Shown here piece after piece: positions 39,069 to 47,926 of a stretch of DNA of 64,000 nucleotides; the stretch's first letter is position 1; each line of letters opens with the position of its first letter. The stretch spans positions 3,861,501-3,925,500 of the forward strand of contig NC_012881.1 in NCBI RefSeq assembly GCF_000023445.1, written 5' to 3'. The translations under genes were made by a program, and so were the position numbers. The notes beneath the pieces are model-generated. The model had not been told where the DNA came from. It saw nothing but the letters and a program-made list of their open reading frames with translations, and did no database searches. This DNA is from Maridesulfovibrio salexigens DSM 2638 (lineage in GTDB: Bacteria > Desulfobacterota > Desulfovibrionia > Desulfovibrionales > Desulfovibrionaceae).

Positions 39069-39671
39069 TTAGTGCAGGATGTCACCAATGCGATCCCAGC
39101 GAACGGTCTTGGGACCGCCCCAAGACCAGTAGATAATCCACGCCTTTCCTAAGATGTTCTCTCTGGGAACGTTGCCCCAGAATCTGGAATCGTTGGATCC
39201 ATCGCGGTTGTCGCCCATTACGAAGTATTCGTTTTCGGGAATTACCCGGGGCGGCATATTGTCGCGCAGTGTTGAAACGTGGGTGGTATCGGTGTACTGC
39301 ACGTAAGGCTCAACAAGCTCCTTACCGTTAACGAAGACCTTCTTGTTCTTGATCTCCACAGTATCACCGGGTACGCCGATAACCCTTTTAATGTAATCCT
39401 TGCTGGGGTCCCCGGGGTATTTGAAGACAATGATGTCCTGATACTCGGGATCGCCCACCGGCACGACAACCTTCCCGGTAAAGGGAACTTTCACGCCGTA
39501 GGAAAATTTGCTTACCAGCAGATGGTCTCCGATCTGGAGAGTCTGCAACATGGAACCGGACGGAATCTTGAAGGCCTGCACGATAAAGGTTCGGATAAAA
39601 AGAGCCAATATGAGTGCGATAAAAAGAGCTTCAACATATTCCTTCACAGTGCTCTGCCATCTGGGATTCAT
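39069..39671 (-). CDS. lepB: Signal peptidase I
   Basis: 200 residues. One N-terminal membrane helix (about 11-33), the catalytic serine in IPSGSML (Ser40), the catalytic lysine in YIKRVIG (Lys95), and the box GDNRDGSNDSRFWG. Cleaves Sec and Tat signal peptides at the outer face of the inner membrane. Downstream of lepA by 76 bases, the usual lepA-lepB order. Confidence 0.97.
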   Translation of the reverse strand: MNPRWQSTVKEYVEALFIALILALFIRTFIVQAFKIPSGSMLQTLQIGDHLLVSKFSYGVKVPFTGKVVVPVGDPEYQDIIVFKYPGDPSKDYIKRVIGVPGDTVEIKNKKVFVNGKELVEPYVQYTDTTHVSTLRDNMPPRVIPENEYFVMGDNRDGSNDSRFWGNVPRENILGKAWIIYWSWGGPKTVRWDRIGDILH

Positions 39672-39747
39672 AATTAATATCCTTATAGTTTCCTGCTCTT
39701 AACGCAGGGCGAGTCGTTTTCTTGAAACGTTCAAGCCGGACCTGAGA

Positions 39748-41553
39748 TTAATCCTCTCCGGCTTTAAGTACTGCCATGAACGCTTCCTGCGGGATCTCAA
39801 CATTACCCATCTTCTTCATGCGCTTCTTACCTTCCTTCTGTTTTTCCAGAAGCTTGCGCTTACGGGTAATATCCCCGCCGTAACACTTGGCGGTAACGTT
39901 TTTCCTGAACGGGGCCACTCGTTCCTTGGCGATGATCTTACGACCGATCGCGGCCTGAATAACAATTTCAAACATCTGGCGCGGGATTGCTCTTTTCAGC
40001 TTAAGGGCAAGTGAACGTCCGAAAGGATATGCTGAATCCTTATGGACAATGGCTGAGAAGGCATCCACCGGATCAGTGTTGATCAGGATGTCGAGCTTTA
40101 CCAGATTCGATTCGCGGTAATCAATAATTTCATAATCAAGGGATGCATATCCCTTGGTATGTGACTTCAGCTTGTCAAAGAAGTCGTACATAATTTCCGC
40201 AAAGGGAACTTCGTAAGTAATGATAACCCTTGAAGATGTCAGGTAACGCATATCCTTCTGGATTCCACGCTTCTCTTCACAGAGCTTGAGTACCGCGCCA
40301 ACATAATCGTTCGGCACGTGGATTTCAAGACGGCAGAAAGGCTCGGCCAGAGATTCGAGATCTCCGCCGTCAGGCATCTTGCTGGGGTTATCAATTTCAA
40401 GCACTTCGCCATTGTTCAACCTTGCCTGATAGACAACGGAAGGCGCAGTAGCGATAAGCTTGGCCTGAAACTCACGTTCCAGACGTTCCTGAATAATTTC
40501 CATATGCAGCAGACCGAGGAAACCGCAGCGAAAACCGAAGCCGAGAGCTGTGGATGTTTCCGGTTCAAAAGAGAACGCGGTGTCGTTGAGCTGCAATTTT
40601 TCCAGCGCGGCCTTGAGCGGCTCATACTCGGCGGGTTCAACCGGATAGAGTCCACAGAAAACCATGGGCTTAACTTCCTGAAAACCGGGGAAGGGATCTT
40701 CGACCGGATCGGCAGCGAGGGTAATGGTATCGCCCACGGGCGCATCATTAAGCTCCTTCATGCTGGCGCAAAGGAAACCGACCTCACCGGCAGCCAGCTC
40801 TTTGGCCTTCTGCGGTTCAGGGGTATAAACACCAAGTGTGGTCACATCGAAAGTGCGTCCGGTGGAGTGAATCTGAATCTTGTCACCCTTCTTGATGGTA
40901 CCGTCCAGAATTCTGAACAGCACCACAACTCCCTGATATGAATCATACCAGGAGTCGAAGATCAGGGCCTTGAGCGGAGCATCAGGATCGCCTTGCGGTG
41001 CGGGCAAATCCTTCACGATGGACTCAAGCACATCTTCCACGTTCAGGCCGGTTTTGGCGCTGATCATGAGCGGCTCGGAACAATCTAGCCCGATGACTTC
41101 CTCGATTTCCTGCGCAACACGTTCACAATCGGAGCTGGGCAGGTCCACCTTATTAAGCACGGGCACGATTTCAAGGTCGTGGTCCAGTGCCAGAAATACG
41201 TTTGCAAGGGTCTGCGCTTCCACACCCTGAGTGGAATCGACAACCAGCAGCGCGCCTTCGGAAGCGGCAAGGCTTCGGGAAACCTCATAGCTGAAGTCCA
41301 CATGACCGGGAGTATCAATCAGGTTGAGAATATACTCCTCACCGTCATTGGCCTTGTACGGAATACGCACAGTCTGGGCCTTAATGGTAATTCCACGTTC
41401 CTGTTCCAGTTCCATTTTATCGAGGTACTGGTCCTTTTTCTCACGTTCGGAAACCATTCCGGTGATTTCAAGGATACGGTCCGCAAGAGTGGACTTGCCG
41501 TGGTCAATGTGCGCAATGATGCTGAAATTTCTTATTTTATCTAATTTAGCCAT
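39748..41553 (-). CDS. lepA: Elongation factor 4 (LepA)
   Basis: 601 residues, standard length. G1 [10 protein letters not shown]3 DTPGHVDF, G4 NKVDLP, and the LepA-specific C-terminal domain ([32 protein letters not shown]). GTPase that acts on stalled or mispositioned ribosomes. Transcribed together with lepB. Confidence 0.98.
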   Translation of the reverse strand: MAKLDKIRNFSIIAHIDHGKSTLADRILEITGMVSEREKKDQYLDKMELEQERGITIKAQTVRIPYKANDGEEYILNLIDTPGHVDFSYEVSRSLAASEGALLVVDSTQGVEAQTLANVFLALDHDLEIVPVLNKVDLPSSDCERVAQEIEEVIGLDCSEPLMISAKTGLNVEDVLESIVKDLPAPQGDPDAPLKALIFDSWYDSYQGVVVLFRILDGTIKKGDKIQIHSTGRTFDVTTLGVYTPEPQKAKELAAGEVGFLCASMKELNDAPVGDTITLAADPVEDPFPGFQEVKPMVFCGLYPVEPAEYEPLKAALEKLQLNDTAFSFEPETSTALGFGFRCGFLGLLHMEIIQERLEREFQAKLIATAPSVVYQARLNNGEVLEIDNPSKMPDGGDLESLAEPFCRLEIHVPNDYVGAVLKLCEEKRGIQKDMRYLTSSRVIITYEVPFAEIMYDFFDKLKSHTKGYASLDYEIIDYRESNLVKLDILINTDPVDAFSAIVHKDSAYPFGRSLALKLKRAIPRQMFEIVIQAAIGRKIIAKERVAPFRKNVTAKCYGGDITRKRKLLEKQKEGKKRMKKMGNVEIPQEAFMAVLKAGED

Positions 41554-41966
41554 ATGGGAAAAGTCGGCGGCCTCCAGGGGTCGTCGCCTTATGTTATCTT
41601 CTTTTAATATACCCTGCCCCGTTTTGGAGCAGAGGTTAAGGGGATTCCTTATTACGGTATTTGTGAGCCGCTGTCTAATATGTAATTACGGTTGCGGCAA
41701 GCAATAACTGGTCGTCTTTGAATAGAAATCAGAATTAACCTGACAACTTTATTACATTCATAAAGAAATGTTGCGAAATTTTCACAAAATCAATTGATTG
41801 ACCCATCAATTTATATTAAAGAGATTATCAGGTCTATAAAAATTGATACTGCTACTGCATTGCATTCCGTAGTCAGGTGTTAATTATTTCTCAGGGTTAA
41901 AGGGAATGGGAAATTACACCGTGCAGGAAAACTGCTTCAGACTGTGGATTATGGATACTACTGGAA
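41554..41966. other. 413-base gap without a recognisable gene
   Basis: Between lepA (start at 41553, minus strand) and the 3' end of a small minus-strand gene. The left third should hold the lepA promoter. It contains ATTGAT-TGACCC-ATCAAT (about 41793-41810), an inverted repeat in an AT-rich stretch. A TTAAAGGGAAT word near 41896 recalls cobalamin riboswitches but the rest of the core is missing. No ORF with a ribosome binding site was found. Confidence 0.4.
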
Positions 41967-42386
41967 TCAGACTTTGCCGAGAGCGCTGCCCGGAAGCGTA
42001 TATTCAAGAGCGCCGGACTGTCGGGAATAGGCATTGATTGCCCTGGTCCTCATGTAACCGGTGCTCCCGGGATTGAACATGGCGGAATCCTCGGAAAAAG
42101 CCGTTTGGGTAAGAGCGAGCTGCTGATGCACATTTTGCACGTGCCGTTCTTCGCTTTGAGTACGGGGGTAGGTTTTTGATCGGAATTCGCGCGAAGCCTT
42201 TGCTGCTTCGTCCGGTTCAAATTCGAGGTCCTTTGCAGTGAAGTTAATACCGAGCTTGCCGATATTAAAGCCGAATTTACGCGTGACCACGCGTGCCTTC
42301 ACCTGTTCCACTTCAGCTGCAGTGTCTCTGGACCACTTTTTCGCATTATCAGCATATTGGCTGATGCCCTGCGCTGCTATTCTCAC
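41967..42386 (-). CDS. Conserved-looking hypothetical protein
   Basis: 139 residues from GTG 42386, with TGGTGGAG at good spacing. Polar, no membrane segment, no recognised domain. Patterns such as NIGKLGINFTAKDLEFEPDEAAKASREFRSK and HQQLALTQTAFSEDSAMFNPGSTGYMRTRAINAYSRQS suggest an extended helical protein; the tail has an appendage- or flagellar-like flavour, but I would not assign it. It is isolated between two 400-base gaps. Confidence 0.65.
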   Translation of the reverse strand: MRIAAQGISQYADNAKKWSRDTAAEVEQVKARVVTRKFGFNIGKLGINFTAKDLEFEPDEAAKASREFRSKTYPRTQSEERHVQNVHQQLALTQTAFSEDSAMFNPGSTGYMRTRAINAYSRQSGALEYTLPGSALGKV

Positions 42387-42798
42387 TACTTACTCCACCA
42401 GAAAAAACCGTTCCGCGTACACAAAAAAAGGCCGACTGCCATTAATGGCAATCCGCCGTATCTGCGATTATTCGCAATCATCCATGAAGGATACGCGGTA
42501 TTTCCGGCTTCCGTCCGTGGAAGCTGATGAAAATAAACTTCTGCTAAGTTGTATTAATATATAATACGTCAGTGCAGAATTGGCAAGAGGGGCGAGCCAT
42601 GTAATCAAACTGATGGTAAGGCTTTGACCGACAAAAGCGGGAAAAAATTTAAAAGACTGAAAAAAACTTAGCGAGGGAAGCGCATATTTCAGTTTTTTCA
42701 CAGAAAGGGAAAAGCCAACACCTTATAATCAGTCTGAAACTTGCAATCCGGTGGGGAAAGCCTTAACTTCCCCTGAAACTTAAGCAGTGTAGGAGATT
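42387..42798. other. 412-base gap with small palindromes; nfnA promoter region
   Basis: Divergent region between the hypothetical gene and nfnA. It holds GCCATTAATGGC (42438-42449, perfect palindrome) beside GGCCTTTTTTT-type bases, TGCGA-TTAT-TCGCA near 42462, and a TATAAT (42724-42729) 70 bases before nfnA with no good -35. No gene is apparent. Confidence 0.45.
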
Positions 42799-43644
42799 AT
42801 GAGCAACAAAATTCTGACTAAAAAAGCACTTATCCCAGGCCAGACATCCATGCTGGTCCTTGACTGTCCTCAAATTGCCAAAAAGGCTAAACCGGGAAAT
42901 TTTGTAATTCTACGCATCCATGAAAAAGGCGAACGCATTCCGCTGACCATTGCTGACACTGACAAAGAAGCTGGAACAATTACTATCGTATACCTCGTAG
43001 TCGGCAAAAGTTCAGCCCTGCTTGAAACATTAAATGAAGGGGACACCATCCTTGATGTTTGCGGTCCCTTGGGTAAACCCACCCATATCGAAAAATCCGG
43101 AACTGTTATCTGTGTGGGCGGTGGTACCGGAATCGCAGCCATGCACCACATTGCCAAGGGACACCACCTTGCAGGCAACCACGTTGTCGCCATTGTCGGT
43201 GCCCGCAGCAAAAATATGCTCCTTTTCTGTACCGAGCTGGGCTTCTTCTGCCCCGAACTTCTCATCGCCACAGATGACGGTTCCAGCGGACACAAAGGCT
43301 TTGTCACCGATCTCCTGCGCGAACGCCTTGAGCAGGACAAAGACGTTGCAGAAGTCGTTGCCATCGGGCCCGTTCCAATGATGGAAGCAGTTGCCAAAGT
43401 AACCGAGCCTTTCGGCGTTAAAACCACAGTCAGCCTGAACTCCATCATGGTTGACGGCGTGGGCATGTGCGGAGCCTGCCGTTGCAGTGTTGGCGGAGAA
43501 ACCAAATTCGCCTGTGTAGACGGCCCTGAATTCGACGGTCATGAAGTTGATTTCAATGAACTGAAAATGCGCCTTACCCAGTATAAGGAGCAGGAAGACC
43601 TTTCAATGCAAATGTTCAGGAGTTGTAACTGCCATGGTGAATAA
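42799..43644 (+). CDS. nfnA: NADH-dependent reduced ferredoxin:NADP+ oxidoreductase subunit A
   Basis: 281 residues. Ferredoxin reductase-like FAD/NAD domains (RIHEKGERIPLTIAD, CVGGGTGIAAMHHIA) and a C-terminal 2Fe-2S cluster region (GMCGACRCSVGGETKFACVDGPEFDGHEVDF), as in NfnA/dihydroorotate dehydrogenase electron transfer subunits. With NfnB it performs electron bifurcation, coupling NADPH oxidation with NAD+ and ferredoxin reduction. Overlaps nfnB by 11 bases. Start supported by AGGAG. Confidence 0.95.
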   Translation: MSNKILTKKALIPGQTSMLVLDCPQIAKKAKPGNFVILRIHEKGERIPLTIADTDKEAGTITIVYLVVGKSSALLETLNEGDTILDVCGPLGKPTHIEKSGTVICVGGGTGIAAMHHIAKGHHLAGNHVVAIVGARSKNMLLFCTELGFFCPELLIATDDGSSGHKGFVTDLLRERLEQDKDVAEVVAIGPVPMMEAVAKVTEPFGVKTTVSLNSIMVDGVGMCGACRCSVGGETKFACVDGPEFDGHEVDFNELKMRLTQYKEQEDLSMQMFRSCNCHGE

Positions 43645-45049
43645 ACAGAATTTTACCCCCACCCGTACCCCCATGCCGGAGCAGCCGGCTGACGTCCGCA
43701 ACAAGAACTTCAGCGAAGTAGCCCTCGGTTACTCCAAAGAAGAAGCCATGGCTGAAGCTGCCCGCTGCCTGCAGTGTAAAAAGCCGCTCTGCCAGAAAGG
43801 TTGCCCTGTTGAAATCGACATCAAAAGTTTCATCAAGCATCTGGCTGACGGCGACATTCCTTCCGCTTACCGCGTTATCAAGGAAACCAACGCCCTGCCC
43901 GCTGTCTGTGGTCGTGTCTGTCCGCAGGAATCCCAGTGTGAAGGGTCCTGTATCCTAGGCAAAAAATATGAACCTGTTGCTATCGGCCGCCTTGAAAGGT
44001 TTGTTGCTGACAGCTTTGACAGTGACTCCGCCTGTGAAATGATCACCGGACACACAGCTTGTTCGCTGCCCAATGACCAGTTCAAGGTCGCCTGCATCGG
44101 TTCCGGGCCTTCCAGCCTGACCGTAGCCGGATACCTTGCCGCACGCGGAGTACCCGTAACTGTATACGAAGCTCTGCACGAAGTCGGCGGCGTACTGATT
44201 TACGGTATCCCTGAATTTCGTCTGCCCAAGTCCATCGTAGCCCGCGAAGTGGGTGCGCTCTGGTCTAAAGGCGTTACCTTCCAGCCCAACTACGTGGGCG
44301 GTAAGACCGTAACTGTTGAAGATCTCTTCGAAGACGGTTTTGATGCCGTATTCATCGGTGTTGGCGCAGGACTCCCGTGGTTCCTGAACATCCCCGGCGA
44401 GAACCTTGTCGGCGTATATTCCGCCAATGAATACCTGACCCGTATCAACCTCGGTCGGGCCTACGATTTCCCCAACCACGACACCCCCGCCCCCAAAGCC
44501 AAGAACGTGGCTGTAATCGGCGGCGGTAACGTGGCTATGGATGCTGCCCGCACCGCTCTGCGTCTCGGCGCTGAAAACGTGTACATCACTTATCGCCGTA
44601 CGCAGGACGAAATGCCTGCCCGCCTTGAAGAACTGCACCATGCAATCGAGGAAGGTGTACAGCTTGAGCTGCTTACCTCCCCCATTGCCATCAACGGTGA
44701 CGAGAACTCGCACGTTAAGTCCATGACCCTTCAAGTGATGGAGCTTGGCGAACCTGATGATTCCGGTCGCCGCCGTCCCGTTGCAGTGGAAGGAAAGACC
44801 AAGGAACTGGAAGTCGACATGGTTGTCCTCGCTGTGGGAACCGGAGCCAACCCGGTACTGCTCGAAGCAACCCCCGGCCTTGACCTTAACAAGTGGGGTT
44901 ACATCGTAACCGATGCTGAAACAGGCGAGACTTCTATCCCTAATGTATACGCTGGCGGTGATATCGCAGGCGGGTCCGCAACAGTAATCTCAGCCATGGG
45001 CGCAGGTCGCCGCGCGGCTAAGACAATCGCGGAGAAATTGGGAGTATAA
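43634..45049 (+). CDS. nfnB: NADH-dependent reduced ferredoxin:NADP+ oxidoreductase subunit B
   Basis: 471 residues, homologous to the small subunit of glutamate synthase. N-terminal 4Fe-4S cysteines (CLQCKKPLCQKGCPVEIDI and CGRVCPQESQCEGSC), then two nucleotide-binding folds (GSGPSSLTVAGYLAARG; AVIGGGNVAMDAARTALRLGA) and C-terminal NVYAGGDIAGG. Adjacent to NfnA, so the bifurcating enzyme is preferred over a GltD role. A composite repeat and a strong terminator follow. Confidence 0.95.
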   Translation: MVNKQNFTPTRTPMPEQPADVRNKNFSEVALGYSKEEAMAEAARCLQCKKPLCQKGCPVEIDIKSFIKHLADGDIPSAYRVIKETNALPAVCGRVCPQESQCEGSCILGKKYEPVAIGRLERFVADSFDSDSACEMITGHTACSLPNDQFKVACIGSGPSSLTVAGYLAARGVPVTVYEALHEVGGVLIYGIPEFRLPKSIVAREVGALWSKGVTFQPNYVGGKTVTVEDLFEDGFDAVFIGVGAGLPWFLNIPGENLVGVYSANEYLTRINLGRAYDFPNHDTPAPKAKNVAVIGGGNVAMDAARTALRLGAENVYITYRRTQDEMPARLEELHHAIEEGVQLELLTSPIAINGDENSHVKSMTLQVMELGEPDDSGRRRPVAVEGKTKELEVDMVVLAVGTGANPVLLEATPGLDLNKWGYIVTDAETGETSIPNVYAGGDIAGGSATVISAMGAGRRAAKTIAEKLGV

Positions 45050-45052
45050 GAA

Positions 45053-45180
45053 GCCTTCGGCGACCCTGCCGGGAGCCTTAAATCCTTTTGCAAAAGGGTT
45101 TGTTCCACTGTCGTTATCTCTAAGACTCGCGGAAGACCGCTCGCCTAAGAGCTAATATAAGAATCCCAAAAACTTTTAGT
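45053..45180 (+). repeat. Composite intergenic repeat, copy C with 57-base insertion
   Basis: GCCTTCGGCGACCCTGCCGGGAGCCTTAAATCC and the CTTTTGCAAAAGGG hairpin match copy A. AAGAATCCCAAAAACTTTTAGT then matches its end, but 57 extra bases (45102-45158) separate the two halves. The insert carries CTCTAAGACTCGCGG and CCGCTCGCCTAAGAG, a partly symmetric pair. It begins three bases after the nfnB stop. Confidence 0.75.
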
Positions 45181-45225
45181 AGTTTAGTTTTGTACTAGCT
45201 TATCTAAAAGTGCTTTGAAAAACTG

Positions 45226-45264
45226 AAAGACGAAGCAGATTTTTTTCTGCTTCGTCTTTTTTTA
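45226..45264 (+). terminator. Strong intrinsic terminator after nfnAB
   Basis: AAAGACGAAGCAGA (45226-45239) and TCTGCTTCGTCTTT (45246-45259) pair perfectly over 14 bp with a six-T loop and are followed by a T run. It separates nfnAB from the glycyl radical enzyme gene. The A-rich left side allows function on both strands. Confidence 0.93.
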
Positions 45265-45416
45265 TGCAAAAAATTTAACGTTCCCCCTAGCTGGAAGGGG
45301 TTTGCCCTGTTCTAATTTTCTTATAAACGCAGACAATAGGAAGGGATCAGGAGAAATTGCATTACGCTTTATGCTTCTGCTGTTGATAATGTTTTCTACG
45401 GGAATGGGGTTCTACA

Positions 45417-47810
45417 ATGAAGACAGATTACACAGAGAATTTTATTACTGACAGAATTAATAAACTTAAAGCTGAATACCTTAAGGTTAAGCCGAGCATT
45501 TCAATTGTCCGCGCTCAGGCTTTTACAGAGGTTACCCGCAACAATCCCGACCAGCCTGTCAACATCCGTAGAGCTATGGGTTTCAAACGCGCCTGTGAGA
45601 TTGCCCCCATGTACATTCAGGAAGGCGAACTCATTGTCGGACACCCCTGCGGCAAACCGCGCACCGGATCTTTTTCCCCTGATACCGACTGGCAGTTAAT
45701 CAGCAACGAACTGGACACCATCGGAACCCGCTCTCAGGACCCCTACCAGATCAGCGACGAAGACAAGAAGACCTTGCAGGATGAAATATTTCCCTTCTGG
45801 AAAGACAAATCCATTGCCGAAGCCTGTGAAGCGGAATTCCGCAAAGCCGGGATCTGGGAATTCGGTGCTGAATCCTGTGTCAGCGACCTTACCTACCACA
45901 TGTCCAGCGGCGGAGGTGACACCAGCCCCGGTTATGACATCATCCTTTTCAAAAAAGGTATATCCGGCGTAAAAGCTGAAGCTGAAGCACATCTTGCTGA
46001 ACTCGAAAAATCAGCTGATCCTGATCACGAAAGAATAAATTTCTACAAGGCTTCCATCATTACCTGTGAAGGAATCCTGCTCTACGCCAAGCGTGTTGCT
46101 GCTTATGCAAAAGAGCTGGCTGCAAAAGAAGAACATCCGGTACGCAAAGTTGAACTTGAGCTCATAGCCGAGATCAACGAACGTGTCCCGGCCAATCCGC
46201 CCAAGACTTTCCATGAAGCCCTGCAGGCTGTATGGACTATTCAATCCCTGTTCCTGCTGGAAGAAAACCAGTGCAGTACCTCCCTTGGCCGTTTCGACCA
46301 GTACCTGCTGCCCTGCTACGAAGCCAGCATCAAATCCGGTGAACTTAATCAACAGCAAGCCTTTGAACTGATGAGTTGCTTCATACTCAAATGTTCCGAG
46401 ATGATTTGGTACACACCGGAAGGGACCGCAAAATACTTCGCCTGATACATGCCCTTCATCAACATGTGTGTTGGTGGTATCAAACGCGAAGGTGGCGACG
46501 GCACCAATGATCTTACCTACCTGATCATGGATGCTGTTGCCAAAGTCGGTGTTTACCAGCCATCTCTGGCCTGCCGTATCCACAACCAGTCACCCCGCGA
46601 ATATCTGCAGAAAATTGTGGAAGTTGTTAAATCCGGCATCGGCATGCCCGCCTGCCATTTTGACGATGCCCACATCAAGATGATGCTCCACAAGGGCTTC
46701 GATTTTGAAGATGCCCGCGATTACTGTCTCATGGGTTGCGTTGAGCCCCAAAAATCAGGCCGCATCCACCAATGGACCGCAGGGGGATTCACCCAGTGGC
46801 CCATCGCCATTGAGTTTGTCTTCAACCGTGGTGTTCTCAAATCCTACGGTGAAAACAGACAAGGTCTCGACACAGGCCCTCTTGAGCAGTTTACCAGCTA
46901 TGAAGAATTCGATGCAGCAGTCAAAAAGCAGCTCGATTACATCATGGGAATCACAGCGCAGGGAACGCTTATTAATCAGAAGCTGGTCCGTGATCTGGCC
47001 CCCACCCCGTACATGTCCCTCTTTGTGGACGGCTGCATGCAGAGCGGTAAGGACGTCACCGCCGGTGGAGCCTGTCTGTACGAAGGTCCGGGAACCATCT
47101 TCGCCGGACTGAATACCTATGCCGATTCCATGGCTGCCATTAAAAAGCTGGTCTTCGATGACAAGAAGTACACCCTCACCCAGTTGAAGCATGCTCTTGA
47201 CTCCAACTGGGAAGGGTACGAAGAAATGCAAAAAGACTGCCTTGCTGCTCCCAAGTTCGGTAATGATGATGACTACGTTGACCTGATTACCTCCGACATC
47301 ATCGACTACACCGAAAAGACCATGAACGGTCACAAATCATTATACGCCCGCATGATCCACGGAACCCTCTCTCAGTCATTCAACACCCCGCTGGGAGAGA
47401 TGATCGGGGCCACCCCTGACGGACGCATGAACGGAATGCCCCTCTCCGATGGCATGAGTCCCACTCAGGGAGCCGATAAAAAAGGCCCTACCGCTGTGAT
47501 TAAATCCGTAGGCAAACTAAATGTGGAATCCATGAGTCTTGGGATGGCCCACAACTTCAAGCTCATGCCCGGTTCCCTTGATTCACCGGAAGGTGAAAAC
47601 GGGCTCATCGCCCTGCTGCGCACTGCCTCCGTGCTCGGCAACGGCCAGATGCAGTTCAATTACGTTGATAACGATACCCTGCTCAAAGCCCAGCAGAACC
47701 CTGATGATTACCGAGGCCTAATTGTTCGCGTGGCCGGATACTGTGCTTTCTTTGTCGAGCTCTGCAAAGAAGTTCAGGACGAAATCATCAGCAGAACTAT
47801 GCTTGAGTAA
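45417..47810 (+). CDS. CutC-like glycyl radical enzyme with in-frame UGA (candidate selenoprotein)
   Basis: 797 residues if the UGA at 46443-46445 (codon 343) is read through. The frame is open on both sides, and the flanks KYFA-[UGA][11 protein letters not shown] match the family's usual FAGY-P-x-N-x-x-x-GG, where Gly is expected. Thiyl-radical cysteine GCVEP (Cys441, Glu443), CutC-like QKSGR and QWT, and the glycyl loop [11 protein letters not shown] (Gly774) are intact. Substrate unknown; no activase, microcompartment or cutC-type genes are near. Either selenocysteine, or a nonsense mutation (GGA to TGA) making two pieces. Confidence 0.85.
46443..46482 (+). promoter_or_regulatory. Candidate bacterial SECIS stem-loop
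   Basis: The UGA starts the fold. UGAUAC (46443-46448) pairs with GUAUCA (46477-46482), and CAUCAACA (46457-46464) with UGUUGGUG (46469-46476), leaving loop UGUG and an 8-base bulge on the 5' side. This gives 14 pairs, one of them G-U. The apical loop begins 19 bases after the UGA and has G in its second position; bacterial SECIS elements show these properties and the same placement of UGA in the lower stem. Confidence 0.6.
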
Positions 47811-47838
47811 TTAACAACCTCCTCCACTCAAGCAAAGT

Positions 47839-47874
47839 AAAGCCCCCGGTTTGTGGTAAAACCGGGGGCTTTTT
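47839..47874. terminator. Bidirectional terminator between the GRE gene and cyuA
   Basis: AAAGCCCCCGGTTT (47839-47852) pairs with AAACCGGGGGCTTT (47859-47872), loop GTGGTA, followed by TTTT. It ends both the plus-strand enzyme gene and the convergent cyuA transcript. Confidence 0.93.
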
Positions 47875-47926
47875 GTTCAACCCGAGGGAGGTCGGATCTT
47901 AAGGGGGAGGTGTAGTTCTTAAAAAA

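Noticed and set aside
41875-41945. Possible cobalamin riboswitch (TTAAAGGGAAT word)
   Set aside because: The other conserved core segments are not found in order, and no plus-strand gene follows closely.
43955-44734. 259-codon minus-strand frame inside nfnB
   Set aside because: Antisense shadow of a clear nfnB gene with full motifs.
45288-45312. Possible sigma-54 promoter TGGAAGGGGTTTGC before the glycyl radical enzyme
   Set aside because: GG and GC are nine bases apart instead of ten and the -24 part is poor.
45417-46445. Two separate genes for the two halves of the glycyl radical enzyme
   Set aside because: The second half has no ribosome binding site before ATG 46449 and the frame is continuous through the UGA, so a single gene is the better reading.
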